The notes under the pieces: model-generated
Databases searched by the model: none
Told to the model about the DNA's origin: nothing
What the model saw: only the letters and a program-made list of their open reading frames with translations
Assembly: GCF_902635505.1 (NCBI RefSeq)
Contig: NC_045428.1
Span: 220,294,607-220,358,606 of the forward strand
Reading direction: 5' to 3'
DNA from: Sarcophilus harrisii
Lineage: Eukaryota > Chordata > Mammalia > Dasyuromorphia > Dasyuridae
DNA: 64,000 nt
Made by a program: the position numbers and the translations under genes
Part shown: positions 35,171 to 47,300 of the stretch, in pieces
Layout of the letters: each line of letters begins with the position of its first letter
Numbering within the stretch: the first letter of the stretch is position 1

Positions 35171-38100
35171 ACTCCCCACTTTTAATATGTAAATGATTTT
35201 TATCATATTTCTATGGAGAACTTACACACTGTTCAAAATCAGTTAACATATCTATACATTGTTTATCAAGTTCACAATCAAGATCGTCCCTCTCTAATAC
35301 ATTCCAGTCTTTTCTCTGAAGAATCATCATTTTAATAGCATCTTTTGTATGCAATATTTTGATAGGGACCATTGAACTATTCTGGTTATTAATGTAATTA
35401 TACAGGATAGACATAGTGGCAACAGGATAATACCACTGATTGCAATAAGTTCATACCATAAAAATTGCTTCCACCAATTATCTTAGAAACAGTTATCACA
35501 GAACAGATTGGCATTTGGCAAACATAAAAATACAAAGATAAATAAGCAAAGATGAGAATCTAGTGAAACTGAGGCACAACATTACACACTCTCCTTCTGA
35601 ATATTTGAATTTTTGAATTACCTCCCCTAGCTACCTGGGAGGTCTCAGCACCATAATTTTGACCAATCCAATGTGAGGCAAATAAATCAAAATGAAACTA
35701 GAAAATGCAAGGACTTATGGCAAGGGCAAGTCTCTTCCTGACAACCCCAGAGTTATCAGCAGTACAAAGGCCCTCATTAGAGAATCCAGTTTGAGATGGA
35801 CACTTCATTGTGTTAGGTGGTCTTCAGTCATTTGTGCACTTAACTCAGCTTCTGCTTATATAAGGAGTAGCAAGGCTCAAGACAGTCATGCTGCCCATTA
35901 GAGGGGCATCTCACTCCAGGGGAGAAGGATAAGGCTTGGAGTAGCTCCACTTGTCCCCACCCAGAGGGACAGACAGGGCTGCTACTAGAATACATATTTC
36001 TGAGCAGAGCTATCAGAGCATGCACAGTTAGACCATGATGGCAAGCAAACCCCAAACTTTAGAGGCTTGATCTCAAAACTGCAATGTTATTAAAAATGCT
36101 GAGATACCAATTAAGAAACTGGGGTTACAGGGTTGGAGACTGCCAGTCCCAAGACGGGTGTCTTTATCTTGGAGATTTCCTAAAAACAGGCAATCAGAGA
36201 ATAGTCTGCCAGAGCAATTCCAACAGAATAAGGAGTTTCAAAGCTAAAGCATAGTAAAAATAAAAAGAACTGCTTAAGGACTTCCAATTCAATCTGAACT
36301 GGTGGTATAGGGGGTGGGGCAGAAGTACCTAAGGCAAAGTGAACAGAAAACTAAGGGTTCCCACTCTTTTAGGTATTTTGAGAAAAATCCACCAGTTTCC
36401 CTAGTTTCCCTATCTCTTCCTCTCCTTTTTTTTTCCTCATGGAAAGGAATCATCCAAAAAAAAAGTACATAGTCAAATAACCATCCATATGTAAATCCCA
36501 AAAGTGAATTAAAGTTCCTATACATAACAGACTAGTATAGGAGGAGTTTCCTAAAAAATAATCAAATCAAATCAAATCCCTCAAACAATTACATATTCTG
36601 AAGTGAACATAGATATTATAAACATATTATAACTTCCTTAATAGCAACAGTTACCTAAATTTTAACAATTTCCATCCCAAATCTTAAACATACAGTAACA
36701 TTTGCATTTTTTCTAACTTTAGTAATAGAGTTGTAATTTTAACAATAATTCATCAACCACTTTCCCACTTCCCTCATATCAGTCCAAATTACATCAGGAG
36801 CACTGGCGATGGTCTCAATCTTAGCTGCTTAGGGTTGAGAAATGGGCGATGGCTCTCAATCCATGTAGGGGTGTGGTGTCATTCTAAGTTGCAGATAGAC
36901 CGATCCATATCTCAGAAGAGATTCAATAATCTGTAATTTGACCAAAATCTAGAATAACAAAAAATCAAATCTAATAAGGTTAGAACAGTCTGGTGCTGCA
37001 ACAAGTGGCGAGGCCAGTATACATTGGCCAGCAGTTCCTATGTGAAGGAATAAGTTTGCTTCACAGGACAAGCAGATGGCTATAGTCCCAATAAATAGCA
37101 GTTAGGTTTCACAGACCATTGTTAATTGTCCTCTTATCATTTAGAAACATTTTTAAAACAAAACACAAATATCCAGTAACAGACATGAAGGCTAAATACT
37201 TATTTGCCTAAGTATTTAGGATATAACGATTACATATAACCAAATTGGAAACTTCAAGGTATGACATATTTGAATTGCATTAGCAGTTCTTATTAACTAT
37301 TGTTCTGATCATAGAAATCAGTCACAAGAGGAAAAAATGCAAGAACATAACTATAACATAATATAAGCAGTTAAAACTCAATCTTCAACACAGCAGAGAG
37401 TAGAGCTTTAAAACTCCCAAATACCATTAATTACAAGCCCAAAGAATTTTATCTCCAAAATTTCAGATAAATCCCAAACAGTTATTTACCATGACCTTAT
37501 ATCAGTAACAGTAAGAAATTTATTCCAGAAAATTCACACAATTCTTATATACCCAAATAGATGTTGCATCTTGAATAAATTGAATATTATACCAATCATT
37601 TTGCTTTTAAAATACCCAATACACAGAAAAATCCAAAATTACATATTGTTCACAACAAAAACATTTTCAAAAGGAAGAAGGCAAAAACTATTATCCGTGG
37701 AGTCCCTTTCAGATAATTGGCATCAATACAGTTCATTAAAACATTCTATTTTCACATAAAAATAATCTGAAAAGTTCTTAAAAACATCAATTAAGCTTTT
37801 TGAAATAACCATTTCAAACTATAAATCACATTTCTGATCATATTCTTTAATATTCATAACCATTATGTATCTAAAGAAACAAATATTCAATCAATTAACA
37901 TGTAAGAGCAGCTTATCCCTTTTAAATAACCGTTTGTTTTCTTCAGCCAAAGGAACCAAGCAGCTGCAACTTTCTACTGCTGTTCTGCTGCTCTCCCCCC
38001 CACAAAAACACATCCAGTCTCACAGCCGTCTCTGTGACTATCCTTTCCAACCAGTTCCTTCTTTTCCCCACTGATTTCTTCTTGAAATCATTTGCTTCTA

Positions 38101-40048
38101 CTAATCAATCCTTCTTAAATCATCTTCATTCTCCTGTCCCATTTCTCTGTCTCCTCCCAATGCCTATTTGCTCAAACGTTCTCTGAAATACTTCTGACTA
38201 GATGCTCTATTTAAACTATTAATTGCTTTTTTAAATCACTCTCTTTTCCCTTGTCTTTAAATCACCTTTTTTTAAACTTTAAACTTCAAGATTCACAATT
38301 AATTTTGAACCAAATTTCATAAAACTCATAATATAGTTTACAAATTACCCAATATTTTTAAAAAGCAACATGCCATTTAAGTAGGGAGATACAAACACGA
38401 ATCCCCCCTAAGGTAATTTACTGGCATTTTGTTTAATAACCTATATTTCAATTTGAAGTCCAACCAAATAATAAAAAAAAAAAAGTTTTTCTCTTCAGTT
38501 GTGAAGGTTACAATATTCAAACAATTCTTAAGATTTTACACTCAGAATAAATCTAATATGTGCAAAAAAAATTATTTCCCCCAATTTCAATTTTATTTCA
38601 ATTTCAAAATTATAGTACCTCTTTAAAATATAGTAAATTTCCAAAACTCTTAATCAAATATTGCAGACAAATAATTACCCAGTTTAGTCTTCTTAAACTT
38701 TCTGTTCTCTAATTCCATGAAGGAAAACTTACTAATAATGATTTTTCTTTCTTCTCCTGGAAAATTTTCTTTTAGAAGTATGCCTAGTTTTCCCCACAGG
38801 TCCAAAAGGTCAGAACACTCTGTGTTCAACTATTTACCTCTCTTACTCTATTTTTATTCCTCCCTTCCAATATCTGCAGTTTCTTATTTCCAATCTTAAA
38901 TTTTCCAATCTTAACACACACACCAATTTAAAGTTATTTTAAAATTAACCAGTACTTTAGTTTGTGAAATTTCCTAAAATCTACCTAGATAGTTCATTCA
39001 AACATCTTTTCTTTAGTAACCAGGAAAGAGTTAAGCACCAATCCTTGCTTTACCTTGAGAATTCTTTCTCTGGCTGAGTCCTGATAACAGACTCCTTGTT
39101 TACAAGAGTGATAGCCACTGTTTTTCTATTTTCTCAAAACTTTCCAAACTTTCAATCTATGTTTTTATTTTTTCCCCCTTCTTTCCCCCATCCTGCAAAG
39201 TCACTGCCAGAGACAGAGGGACAGAAAGAGAAAAAAAGATTTTCTTTTCTTGAGAAGCCCAAAACGAGTTCCCAAATTCTAAGACCAATACATTCTGAGC
39301 CACTCTGAAAGAATTATTACTCTGAATGAATTCCAGTTCCCACAATTCAGCCTGATATTTTTCTAAACCTTTAACACAGAGGCTGAATTCTTATCTCTTA
39401 TGAGCTTTCTAACTTTTAACACAGAACAAAGGCAATGCAAAGCAGACATACACACAGACATTCACAAAACTCCATTTTCACCTTTTACTACAGATTTAAG
39501 TCTGATATACCCAAATAGTCCTGGAATATACATCCTCCCAGTTTTCTTCCCTTTTATATCTGGGAAGTTCATTCCAGTCTTGAATTCCCTAGCTAACGTC
39601 CTGATACAAATTTTTGGACTTCTTCTATACCACCCTGGACCCGGTCCAGGTGTCAGTGGAGGCCCTATGTTACCTTCACACCCCCACAGCCACCCAAGAG
39701 CTTCCTTAGGAAAAGTCCTTTATTGTTGGGGTCAACAGCAGTTCACACCAAAAATAAATTTAAGAGGGCTAATCCCTCAGGGTCTTCCTCAACCCAGCCA
39801 ATAAACCCCCAGACTTCCCAAGAGCTTTACCTTGAGAACATATGTTTCTTTTCAGGCTGCAAATGCCAGCCATCAGGACTCTACTTCCTTCAATCTTCAA
39901 TTCTGCATTCCACTGAGTATCCCTGCCTCGGGTCGTTGTCTATGAGGGAGGGAGGCTGTACACCCAGAGCCAGAGACCATGGAGAAAACTACTCTGTGGG
40001 CGCCTGTCCCTGTTCGGGGTGCACATAGCCGTCTCCCCCAAAGACCCC
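35171..40048 (-). other. Interior of the ERV-type element
   Basis: 4.9 kb of AT-rich sequence between the purine tract and the primer site. A GC-richer leader-like portion (39,600-40,048) follows the primer site on the minus strand. No viral domain was recognised in the short frames. Confidence 0.6.
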
Positions 40049-40066
40049 ATCCCGGACGAGCCCCCA
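40049..40066 (-). promoter_or_regulatory. Primer-binding site, tRNA-Pro type
   Basis: The minus strand reads TGGGGGCTCGTCCGGGAT, the 18-nt complement of the 3' end of tRNA-Pro, as in murine leukaemia virus. It lies 2 nt from the 5' LTR. Confidence 0.92.
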
Positions 40067-40068
40067 AC

Positions 40069-40603
40069 TGTGAGGGATATAGAAGACCCTTACCCAAAAT
40101 GACTACTCAGGGATCACTCAGTAGAAGGCAGAAAAGTTGTTTATTGAAAACCTCTGGAGGATGAGCCGTCCCATTGCGAGATAAGAAAGAGAAAGCTTGT
40201 GGTAGGAGCGCTAAAGGAGTAGTAAAGATACATAGCTTTTATACAAGAAATTACATCACAAGTAAGAGAGCATTGAAAAGGGGAAGGGGAGGCATCTAAT
40301 TGGTTGTTGCTATTTGGAGAAATTGGAATGGAAGGTTTCTGTTTCCCTGAAATCTTTTGATTTCAGGAAAACAGAAAGTCAGGCCTTCAGGCTTAATCAC
40401 ACAGACAGTGGTCCAGCTAATAGACTCAATATCGATAAATGTCATCAGCTCAGGTTAAGTAAAGATGTTTCTCGCTGGCCAAGGCTCAAGTAGATATGAG
40501 CCTGCACATATTATACAGGTCATAGGGGAAACACAGAAATAATAAAATACAGAAAAAGAATTCATACATTCTTGTAAGTTCTTCACCTTATCTATTCCCC
40601 ACA
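40069..40603 (-). repeat. 5' LTR of the ERV-type element
   Basis: 535 bp; starts TGTGGGGAATAG on the minus strand and ends CCCTCACA directly before a 2-nt spacer and the tRNA-Pro primer site. It is the partner of 34,591-35,170. Confidence 0.9.
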
Positions 40604-40978
40604 CTATCACATAATCTTGCTGTTGCTATATACAATGTTGTCCTGATTCTGTTTATTTTGCTCAGCATTAATTCATGTAAATCTTTCTAGGCCTTTCTAA
40701 AATCAAACTGTTTATCATTTTTTTTAGAACAATAATATTCCACCATTTTCAGATACTATAACTTATTCAACTATTCCCAATTGATGGGCATCTATTCATT
40801 TTCCAATTCATTGCTACCACAAAAAGAGCTACTGCAAACATTTTTTGCACCTGTGGGTTCTTTTCTCTCTGCTTTTGATTTCTTTGGGATATAGATCCAG
40901 TCGTGGTACTGCTGGGTCAAAGGGTAGGCATAGTTTTGTAGCCCTTTGAACATAATTACAAATTGCTCTCCTAATGTC

Positions 40979-41487
40979 TGTGATATAATATAGTTTCTAG
41001 GGGAGACAGCAATGATTTTGAGGTCCTCTGATTTTAGGAGGGCTTCTGTTCTAACAATAAATCAGTAATCTTAAACCTTCTGGCTTTGGACCCTGCCTCA
41101 GGGACTTCCCACACTCCCAATCTGTCAGATTCTGAACAGACCACTCTTCATTTCATTGTTGATTGTTAAATAGCTTCTGGCCTCAGGAGTCCCAGTCCTG
41201 AGACAAGTGATAATCTGTTGGTCAGTGAGAACCAGTTCTAGAGACCACTCCCTGGCCTTGGCCCCAGCCCTGGGCCACAAAATTAGCATGTCAGTGATAG
41301 AAAGCTTCTCTCTTAGCAGTTTGCTAATCTCCTCTGGAATTTAGCCCCCTTCATTTGTCATTACAATTACAATAAAACTTTGCCCCTTGCCCAGGAAATG
41401 GGTTCAAGTCTGCAAATTCTTTTGAGATACTTCACTACAGTGGTCTGTGACTTCAAACTTTTGGGGTCCCTTTCCAAACCTCAATAT
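40979..41487 (+). repeat. Solo LTR, class I ERV family
   Basis: Related to the LTRs at 8,222-8,633 and 12,415-13,096 but on the plus strand. It begins TGTGATATAA, contains ACAATAAAACTTTGCCCC (polyadenylation signal region), and ends near CCAAACCTCAATA. No internal region follows. Confidence 0.7.
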
Positions 41488-41519
41488 AAGGAACCAAAAT
41501 TATATTCCAAAAATAGTGA

Positions 41520-42160
41520 TGGTGTAAATAGACCAAGTCCCTGCTAGCATCCTAGTATCTAAGTGGGCCATAGGGAGGGACATCGATTGGAGAAGACTTT
41601 TGTTGAATTTAAGTAGGCCTTTGCTACAGTGGCCCCTAGTTGAATTCCCACAACTACTCCTTGAGGCTAGCAGGGAGGAACATTATCTTGTCCTTAAGTG
41701 GAGTTTTGTTATCCTTGAGTGGGTCTTTATTGCTGTGGACCCTTGTTGAATTCCTTGTCACCTAACATGGACAAAATTATCATGACCCCGCAATTACTGT
41801 ATTCAATCAAAAGGACAAGTTATGATGTTAACATCCAAGATTATTTTTTGTCTATAAAAGAACCTATTGGTACCCCACTTCTTTGCAATTTAGCCCACCT
41901 TATGGCAGCAAGTTCTGTAGGAACTTTGCCTGCCTTATCGCATCTACCCCCTTGTTAATGACAAGTTTCCCTAGAAAAATTTAGCTCATGTCTTTCCCCA
42001 TATAAATTGCTAATTCCTTTTTGGGAATTAAGCCTGACATTAGCATAATAATAAAATCTTTGCCTCTTGATTTGGAGATGATCTAAGCCTATAAATTCCT
42101 TTAAGCCATCTCATGGCACCAGTTTGAAACCCCAATATATTTGGGGGATCACATTCCTGC
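41520..42160 (+). repeat. Second LTR-like unit, plus strand
   Basis: Has a TATA-like TCTATAAAAGAACC near 41,850 and TAATAAAATCTTTGCCTC near 42,048, followed by a U5-like end similar in style to the LTR just upstream. A segment ending in TTGTTGAATTCC and AGTTGAATTCC is repeated in the U3 part. Family assignment is uncertain; it may be a diverged relative of the class I LTRs. Confidence 0.5.
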
Positions 42161-42900
42161 TCCCCAACAAAAGCATCCACACATAAGGATATGGCACCTG
42201 AAATGGAAAGAAGGACCATATGTGGCAAGAAACTATAATTGTATGTAGCAGAATAGCCATCTCCAATTTCTCCCATCCTTCTCCAAAAGAAACTTTCATT
42301 CCTGCCAGTGCTTTTTTTCACAGCTAGTTCTGGTGTCTGCAAGTCCTCAGTTGTCCCAAGATAGCATGATCCAAAGAGAGGTATGGTCACAGCTCTACTG
42401 GTCTATGCTCTGATTTGTGAAGGACCACACACAGTAATCTCTGCTCTGAAACCATAATAAAGGCTCTTGTATTCCACCTATAAAACATGGATAATAATAA
42501 TAATACCTTCCTTCCAGGGTAGACTAAATTGTCAGGGGCCACTGAATTAACTGTTGCTATTAGAGTTTTACTTGAAGACATATAAGGCAGAGAAACCCAC
42601 CATCCCTTCGGTATCTTTAAACAAACCTTACCTCAAATAATCCTCTGAATTTCTATCAAAGTTCACTCTACTTTGTACCTGGCCAGAAAGAATGAAAGAA
42701 GACAATACTTTAAAGCCTTGAGAAGGACTGAGGTAGAAGATTTCAGGATGAACTCCCCAGTGAAAAATGGGGGACATAGGAGTTAAGACAGAAGGTTACT
42801 AAAGCTTGGTACCACAAGCCAGAGAATGAAGGATGAGTCTTTCTATCCATCATATCTTCCTTTATGTTATCCTTTCTTTGCCCACACCCCAGAAGAAAAC
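42161..42900. other. Intergenic, possible LTR-element remnant
   Basis: Follows the LTR-like unit at 41,520-42,160. An ATAATAAAGGCTCTTG region near 42,455 suggests another LTR end. No domain seen. Confidence 0.35.
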
Positions 42901-43139
42901 AGCTTAGTGATTCAGAGGATAGAGTACTGATCTCTGGGTTAGGAGGACCTGAGTTCAGATTTGAATCTTAGATACTTACACTTACTAGCTATGTGACCCT
43001 GGGCAAATCAATTAACTCTGCTTGCCTCAATTTCTTCATGCATAAAATGATCTGTAAAAAGAAATGACAAACCACTCCAATATCTTTGCCAAGAAAACAC
43101 CAAAAGAAGTCACAAAGAGTCAACTAAACAACAACAACA
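42901..43139 (+). mobile_element. tRNA-derived SINE with RTE-like tail
   Basis: AGAGGATAGAGTACTGATCT, then CTATGTGACCCTGGGCAAAT and TCACAAAGAGTCAACTAAAC plus an ACA-rich end. Confidence 0.85.
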
Positions 43140-43429
43140 GAGGAAGAGGTGAAGAAAGAAAAAGAATATGAAGAATACTAGTGATCTAAACTGTAGCCAT
43201 CTGATTCCATACCACTATTTCTCCTTTCTTCTCTTCATTCAGACACTGGTTCTTATCCTTTCTTTCCTTTTAGTCTTTTCTTTATAATAAGTCACACATT
43301 TTTTAATGCTTTATCTTTTTTTATATCACCAACATTTTCTTCAGTATTCCTTACCTGTTTTCTTCCCAGAGAGTTATCTCATATAAAAAATGTATTCATG
43401 TTAATATTATGTCATAACAATGTTTGTAT

Positions 43430-43495
43430 GCACAGCCTTACATATAAATACATATATATGTATATGTATATGTACACATATGTGCTTGTTTATAA
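43430..43495 (+). repeat. TA-rich simple repeat
   Basis: ATATATATGTATATGTATAT and similar, between two SINEs. Confidence 0.85.
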
Positions 43496-43497
43496 TC

Positions 43498-43702
43498 AGC
43501 TAAGAGTCTTAGTAGATAGAATGTAGCCTAGGATCAGGAAGATAAATTTTCCTGAGTCCAAATCTGGCCTCAGACACTTACTTGCTATATGTTGGTGGGA
43601 AAGTCATTTAACTGTATTCATGCCTCAGTCCCTCATCTATTAAATAATCTGGAAAAGGAAATGGCAAACTACTCTAAAATCCTTGCCAAGCAAACTCCAA
43701 GT
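43498..43702 (+). mobile_element. SINE with RTE-like tail, cut by an LTR-like repeat
   Basis: GGAAGATAAATTTTCCTGAG, then GGAAATGGCAAACTACTCTA; the tail stops near 43,702 where the LTR-like unit begins. Confidence 0.75.
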
Positions 43703-43709
43703 GGGTTTG

Positions 43710-44557
43710 ATGGGGCTCTAGTGGCAGAGAATTGTGGGAATCCCCTTTTGGTCGGCGCAGATCCTTTGTGAAAGAATTCACAAACCCAAAGAGTTTTAAG
43801 TGGCAAAAATGGAAGTTTATTGTTGGATGAGAAGTCAACTTTGTTAAGAGATTGACTTCCTAGTGATGATGAGGTTTAGATTTGGTGAACCCAAATGAAA
43901 TTAGGGTTTCTGGCTGTCAGGGAGTTAAATGAGGTCAAGTGGCAGGATTGGGGTTCAGTGTAGGTTTGGCTTCCCTGCACCCCCTTGGGATTTGGTGCAA
44001 GGATAGGGAGTTTTGGGGAACTCCATTCTGGTGGCGCAAGAAGTTCCCTGTAAAGGAATTTACAGACCTGTAAACCTAGATTGATAAAAGAGGTTTATTA
44101 TGAGGATAAGGTTAAAGTCTTGTTAAGGATATAGATGAGGGTAAAGAGAATATGGCCCAGGAAGAGTATTCCAATGGGTAGAGGCTCCTTGGAATACAAA
44201 GCATGGTATAGCTAGCATGTTTGGAACCTCTGCAAAGAGAGGATTTTAGTTTGGCTCTTTTTATAATGAGAGATTTAGCTAAAGGGGGTCTGTGGATGGA
44301 GTCCCAAATTGGCTCCTCCATGACCTTCATCGAGGGCTACAATTTGCTTGGTGGGGGTTGGGAAACCCAAGCAGATCATCAGAATGGGGGTTGGGATGGC
44401 CCAAGTTGGCTTGGATCCGATGGGCCCTGGGACAAGCCCAGATCTCCTATTAAAATTCAAAGGGATGCTTTTGACCAGGATTTGTGAATCAAAGGTCCTG
44501 GCTTCCTGAACTGATAATGCATCAGCCAGGAGGGGCTGGGAATAATCAGAAAGGAAT
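43710..44557 (-). repeat. Tandem LTR-like repeats, minus strand (left part)
   Basis: Two related units start near 43,720 and 44,010. They share a pattern of GTGGCGCA or GTCGGCGCA, then TGTGAAAGAATTCACA or TGTAAAGGAATTTACA, and then TTTATT. The second unit is broken by L1s at 44,571 and seems to resume at 46,916. A related block lies at 33,150. The family is not identified. Confidence 0.45.
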
Positions 44558-44570
44558 CACAAATGCAGTT

Positions 44571-45560
44571 TCTTTTCTTTCTTTCTTTTTTTTTTTTTTG
44601 TGGATCACAACATAGCATTTTCACTTTTTCTTGTTGTTTGCTTACATTTTATTTTCTTTCTCATTTTTTCCAGTTGGATTTGATTTTTCTTGTGCAGCAA
44701 GATAATTGTATAAATATGTATGCATATATTGGACTCAACATGTATTTCTACCATGTTTAATACATATTGGACTACTTGCCATCTAGGGGAAGGGGTGGAG
44801 GAAGGGGGATAAATTGGACCACAAGGGCAGCCCTGTTTGTAGTGGCTAGAAGCTGGAAACTTAGTGGATACCCATCAATTGGAGAATGGTTGGGTAAATT
44901 GTGGTATATGAATGTTATGGAATATTATTGTTCTGTAAGAAATGACCAGCAGGATGAATACAGGGAGGCTTGGAGAGAATTACATGAACTGATGCTAAGT
45001 GAAATGAACAGAACCAAGAGATCATTATATACATCAACAACGATACTGTATGAAGATGTAATCTGATGGAAGTGGATTTCTTTGACAAAGAGACCTACTT
45101 CAGTTTCAATTGATCAATGATGGACAGAAGCAGCTACACCCAAAGAAAAAACACTGGGAAATGAATGTAAACTGTTTGCATTTTTGTTTTTCTTCCCGGG
45201 TTATTTTTTTCTGAATCCAATTCTCCCTGTGCAACAAGAAAACTGTTTGGATCTGCACACATACATTGTATCTAGGATATACTAAGACATATTCAACATA
45301 TATAGGACTGCTTGCCATCTAGGGGAGGGAGTGGAGGGTGGGAGGGAAAAATCGGAACAGAAGTGAGTGCAATGGATAATGTTGTAAAAAAAATTACCCT
45401 GGCATGGGTTCTGTCAATAAAAAGTTACTATAATTTAAAAAAAAAAAAAAAAGAAAACGTTGAAAAAAAATTAAAATTTAAAAAAAAATTGGACCACAAG
45501 GTTTTGCAAGGGTCAATGTAGAAGAATTATCCATGCATATGTTTTTTGTTTTGTTTTGTT
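44571..45560 (+). mobile_element. L1 3' end (plus), itself split by a second L1
   Basis: Outer L1 3' UTR pieces lie at 44,571-44,826 and 45,486-45,560. The inner L1 has its own tail. The outer L1 ends ATCCATGCATATG without its usual A-rich tail, where it meets an L1 of opposite orientation. Confidence 0.8.
44827..45485 (+). mobile_element. L1 inserted in an L1, 16-bp duplication
   Basis: AAATTGGACCACAAGG flanks it (44,811-44,826 and 45,486-45,501). The inner L1 contains the ORF2 end and a 3' UTR ending GTCAATAAAAAGTTAC plus an A tail. Its 3' UTR variant (CCTGGCATGGGTTCTG) also occurs at 29,216-29,240. Confidence 0.9.
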
Positions 45561-46902
45561 TTTTATTATAGTTTTTTGTAATGGGCTGAGGTTTGAGTTG
45601 ATGCACTGAGGTCTCAAGTACGTGAGGCTAAATAGTAATTGGGCTATACTCTAATAATATACATGATTGGATAAAGAATGGTCCCTGCCCACTCTCCGTG
45701 CAAGTCCTGATGTGTTGTATGGGAAATGACGATTTTGGTGGGTGGAGGCAGAGGGAGACAGGAAGGGAAGCTGAGAGAGATTGGGCCTGGGTTCGATACT
45801 CCTAGCTGCTGGTCGTGTGGCTGCTGGTCTAGCTAGCTTCTTGACTCAGCTGCACACATTGCTATCGCCGATTCTCTTCTACCTCAGATCCTTCTTCACT
45901 GAGAATAAAGACTGAAGATTTTCCCCTAACCTGAATTCCTGACTCCTGCTGATTTAAAAATATGCGATCTTCACGCAATCTTCACAGCTTTTTATTTACA
46001 AGATATATGCATGGGTAATTTTTCAGCACTGACAATTGCAAAACCTTTTGTTCCAACCTTTTCCCTCCTTCCCCCCATCCTTTCCCCCAGATGGCAGGCT
46101 GATCAATTCATGTTAAATATGTTAAAGTATAAGTTAAATACAATATAAGTATACATGTCCAAACAGTTATTTTGCTGTACAAAAAGAATCGGACTTTGAA
46201 ATAGTGTACAATTAGCCTGTGAAGGAAATCAAAAATGCAGGTGGACATATTTAGAGGGATTGGGAATTCTATGTAGTAGTTCATAGTCATCTCCCAGAGT
46301 TCTTTCGCTGGGTGTAGCTGGTTCAATTAATTACTGCTCTATTGGAACTGATTTGGTTCATCTCATTGTTGAAGAGGGCCAGGTCCATCAGAATTGATCA
46401 TCATATAGTATTGTTGTTGAAGTATATAATGATGTCCTGGTCCTGCTCATGTCATTCAGCATCAGTTCATATAAGTCTCTCCAGGCCTTTCTGAAATCAT
46501 CCTGCTGGTCATTTTTTACAGAACAACAATAGTCCATAATATTCATATACCACATTTTATTCAGCTATTCTCCAATTGATGGGCATCCACTCAGTTTCCA
46601 GTTTCTGGCCATTACAAAGAGACCTGCCACAAACATTCTTGCACATCCAGGTCCCTATCCCTTCTTTAAGATCTCTTTGGGATAAAGCCCAGTAGTAACA
46701 CTGCTGGATCAAAGGATCACAGTTTGATAACTTTTTGGGCATAGTTCCAAATTGCTCTCCAGAATGGCTGGATGTGTTCACAATTCCACCAACAATGTAT
46801 CAGTGTCCCAGTTTTCCCACATCCCCTCCAACATTCCTCATTATCTTTCCCTGTCATTCTAGCCAATCTGACAGGTGTGTAGATCTCAGAGTTGTCTTAA
46901 GA
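45546..46902 (-). mobile_element. L1 3' end, minus strand, with a solo LTR in its tail
   Basis: Poly-T, then AGCTTTTTATTTACAAGATA and the complete marsupial L1 3' UTR plus the end of ORF2 in reverse, to about 46,900. The solo LTR at 45,577-45,986 splits the tail. It lies tail-to-tail with the plus-strand L1. Confidence 0.85.
45577..45986 (+). repeat. Solo LTR with 6-bp target duplication (class II-like)
   Basis: 410 bp from TGTAATGGGCTGAGG to ATCTTCACA, with GAATAAAGACTGAAG near the 3' end. It is inserted in the poly-T end of a minus-strand L1; GTTTTT before and GCTTTT after look like a 6-bp duplication with one difference. A 6-bp duplication suggests an ERVK-like (class II) origin. Confidence 0.65.
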
Positions 46903-47300
46903 AATGCAGTTTCTTAAAAGGACCACAACCCACTTAGGTGGCAAAGTCCTATTAGGGAAATGGAGGCTGGCATTGAGAAGAGAATGTCTTCTCAGTGGGC
47001 AGGAGTCCTGGCAGCTATACCAAAGAAGCAAAGCATACTACTTTGGACATTCTGCAAAGAAATGAGAGATCAGAAACCTATTTTATGAGCAGATCTTGGG
47101 GGTTGGGAGGAGCTGGGGGCACTTTTGAGCTGATCAGACCAGGATCTCCCAAGTGAAATTACTTTGAAGGCTTTTTCAGCCTGAATTTGAATGGAGATCC
47201 CAGCTATCAAGGGAGGTGATTTGCCTTAGAAATAGCCCAGCCTGAGAAGCTCTCTCACAAACTCCAAGGAGCCTAGGAGGCCAGGAAACAAAGGGTACAG
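46903..47300 (-). repeat. Right part of the LTR-like repeat
   Basis: AAATGCAGTTTCTT occurs both at about 44,557 and at 46,903, on either side of the L1 stack. The sequence then continues as a GC-richer LTR-like block ending near 47,300, interpreted as the rest of the unit begun at 44,010. Confidence 0.4.

Larger units (their letters stand above)
34591..40603 (-). mobile_element. ERV-type LTR element with no recognisable genes (minus strand)
   Basis: A 6.0-kb element with two LTRs (34,591-35,170 and 40,069-40,603), TG...CA ends and a 4-bp target duplication CTAT (34,587-34,590 and 40,604-40,607). The primer site TGGGGGCTCGTCCGGGAT lies at 40,049-40,066 (minus) and is the tRNA-Pro type used by gammaretroviruses. 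A purine tract (AAAAGTGGGGAGT) abuts the 3' LTR. The 4.9-kb interior is AT-rich, and I could not see gag, pol or env in it. It may be a non-autonomous derivative, like mouse ETn elements, or a very decayed provirus. By eye the LTRs differ at about 6% of positions, suggesting insertion of order 10-20 million years ago (inference). Confidence 0.85.
33085..40978 (-). mobile_element. Old L1 3' region, split by two LTR-type insertions
   Basis: Pieces at 33,085-33,132, 34,317-34,590 and 40,604-40,978 follow one another in the order of the marsupial L1 3' end on the minus strand: poly-T and AATAGTATTTTATTTT, then the mid 3' UTR, then the ORF2 end (AATTGATGGGCATC, then TGCTGGGTCAAAGGGTA). The first gap holds an LTR-like unit (33,133-34,316) and the second the 6-kb ERV-type element. 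The pieces form one L1, older than both insertions. Confidence 0.8.

Noticed and set aside
39400-40028. Frames of 134 and 101 codons on the plus strand within the ERV-type element
   Set aside because: They run antisense to the element and show no domain.
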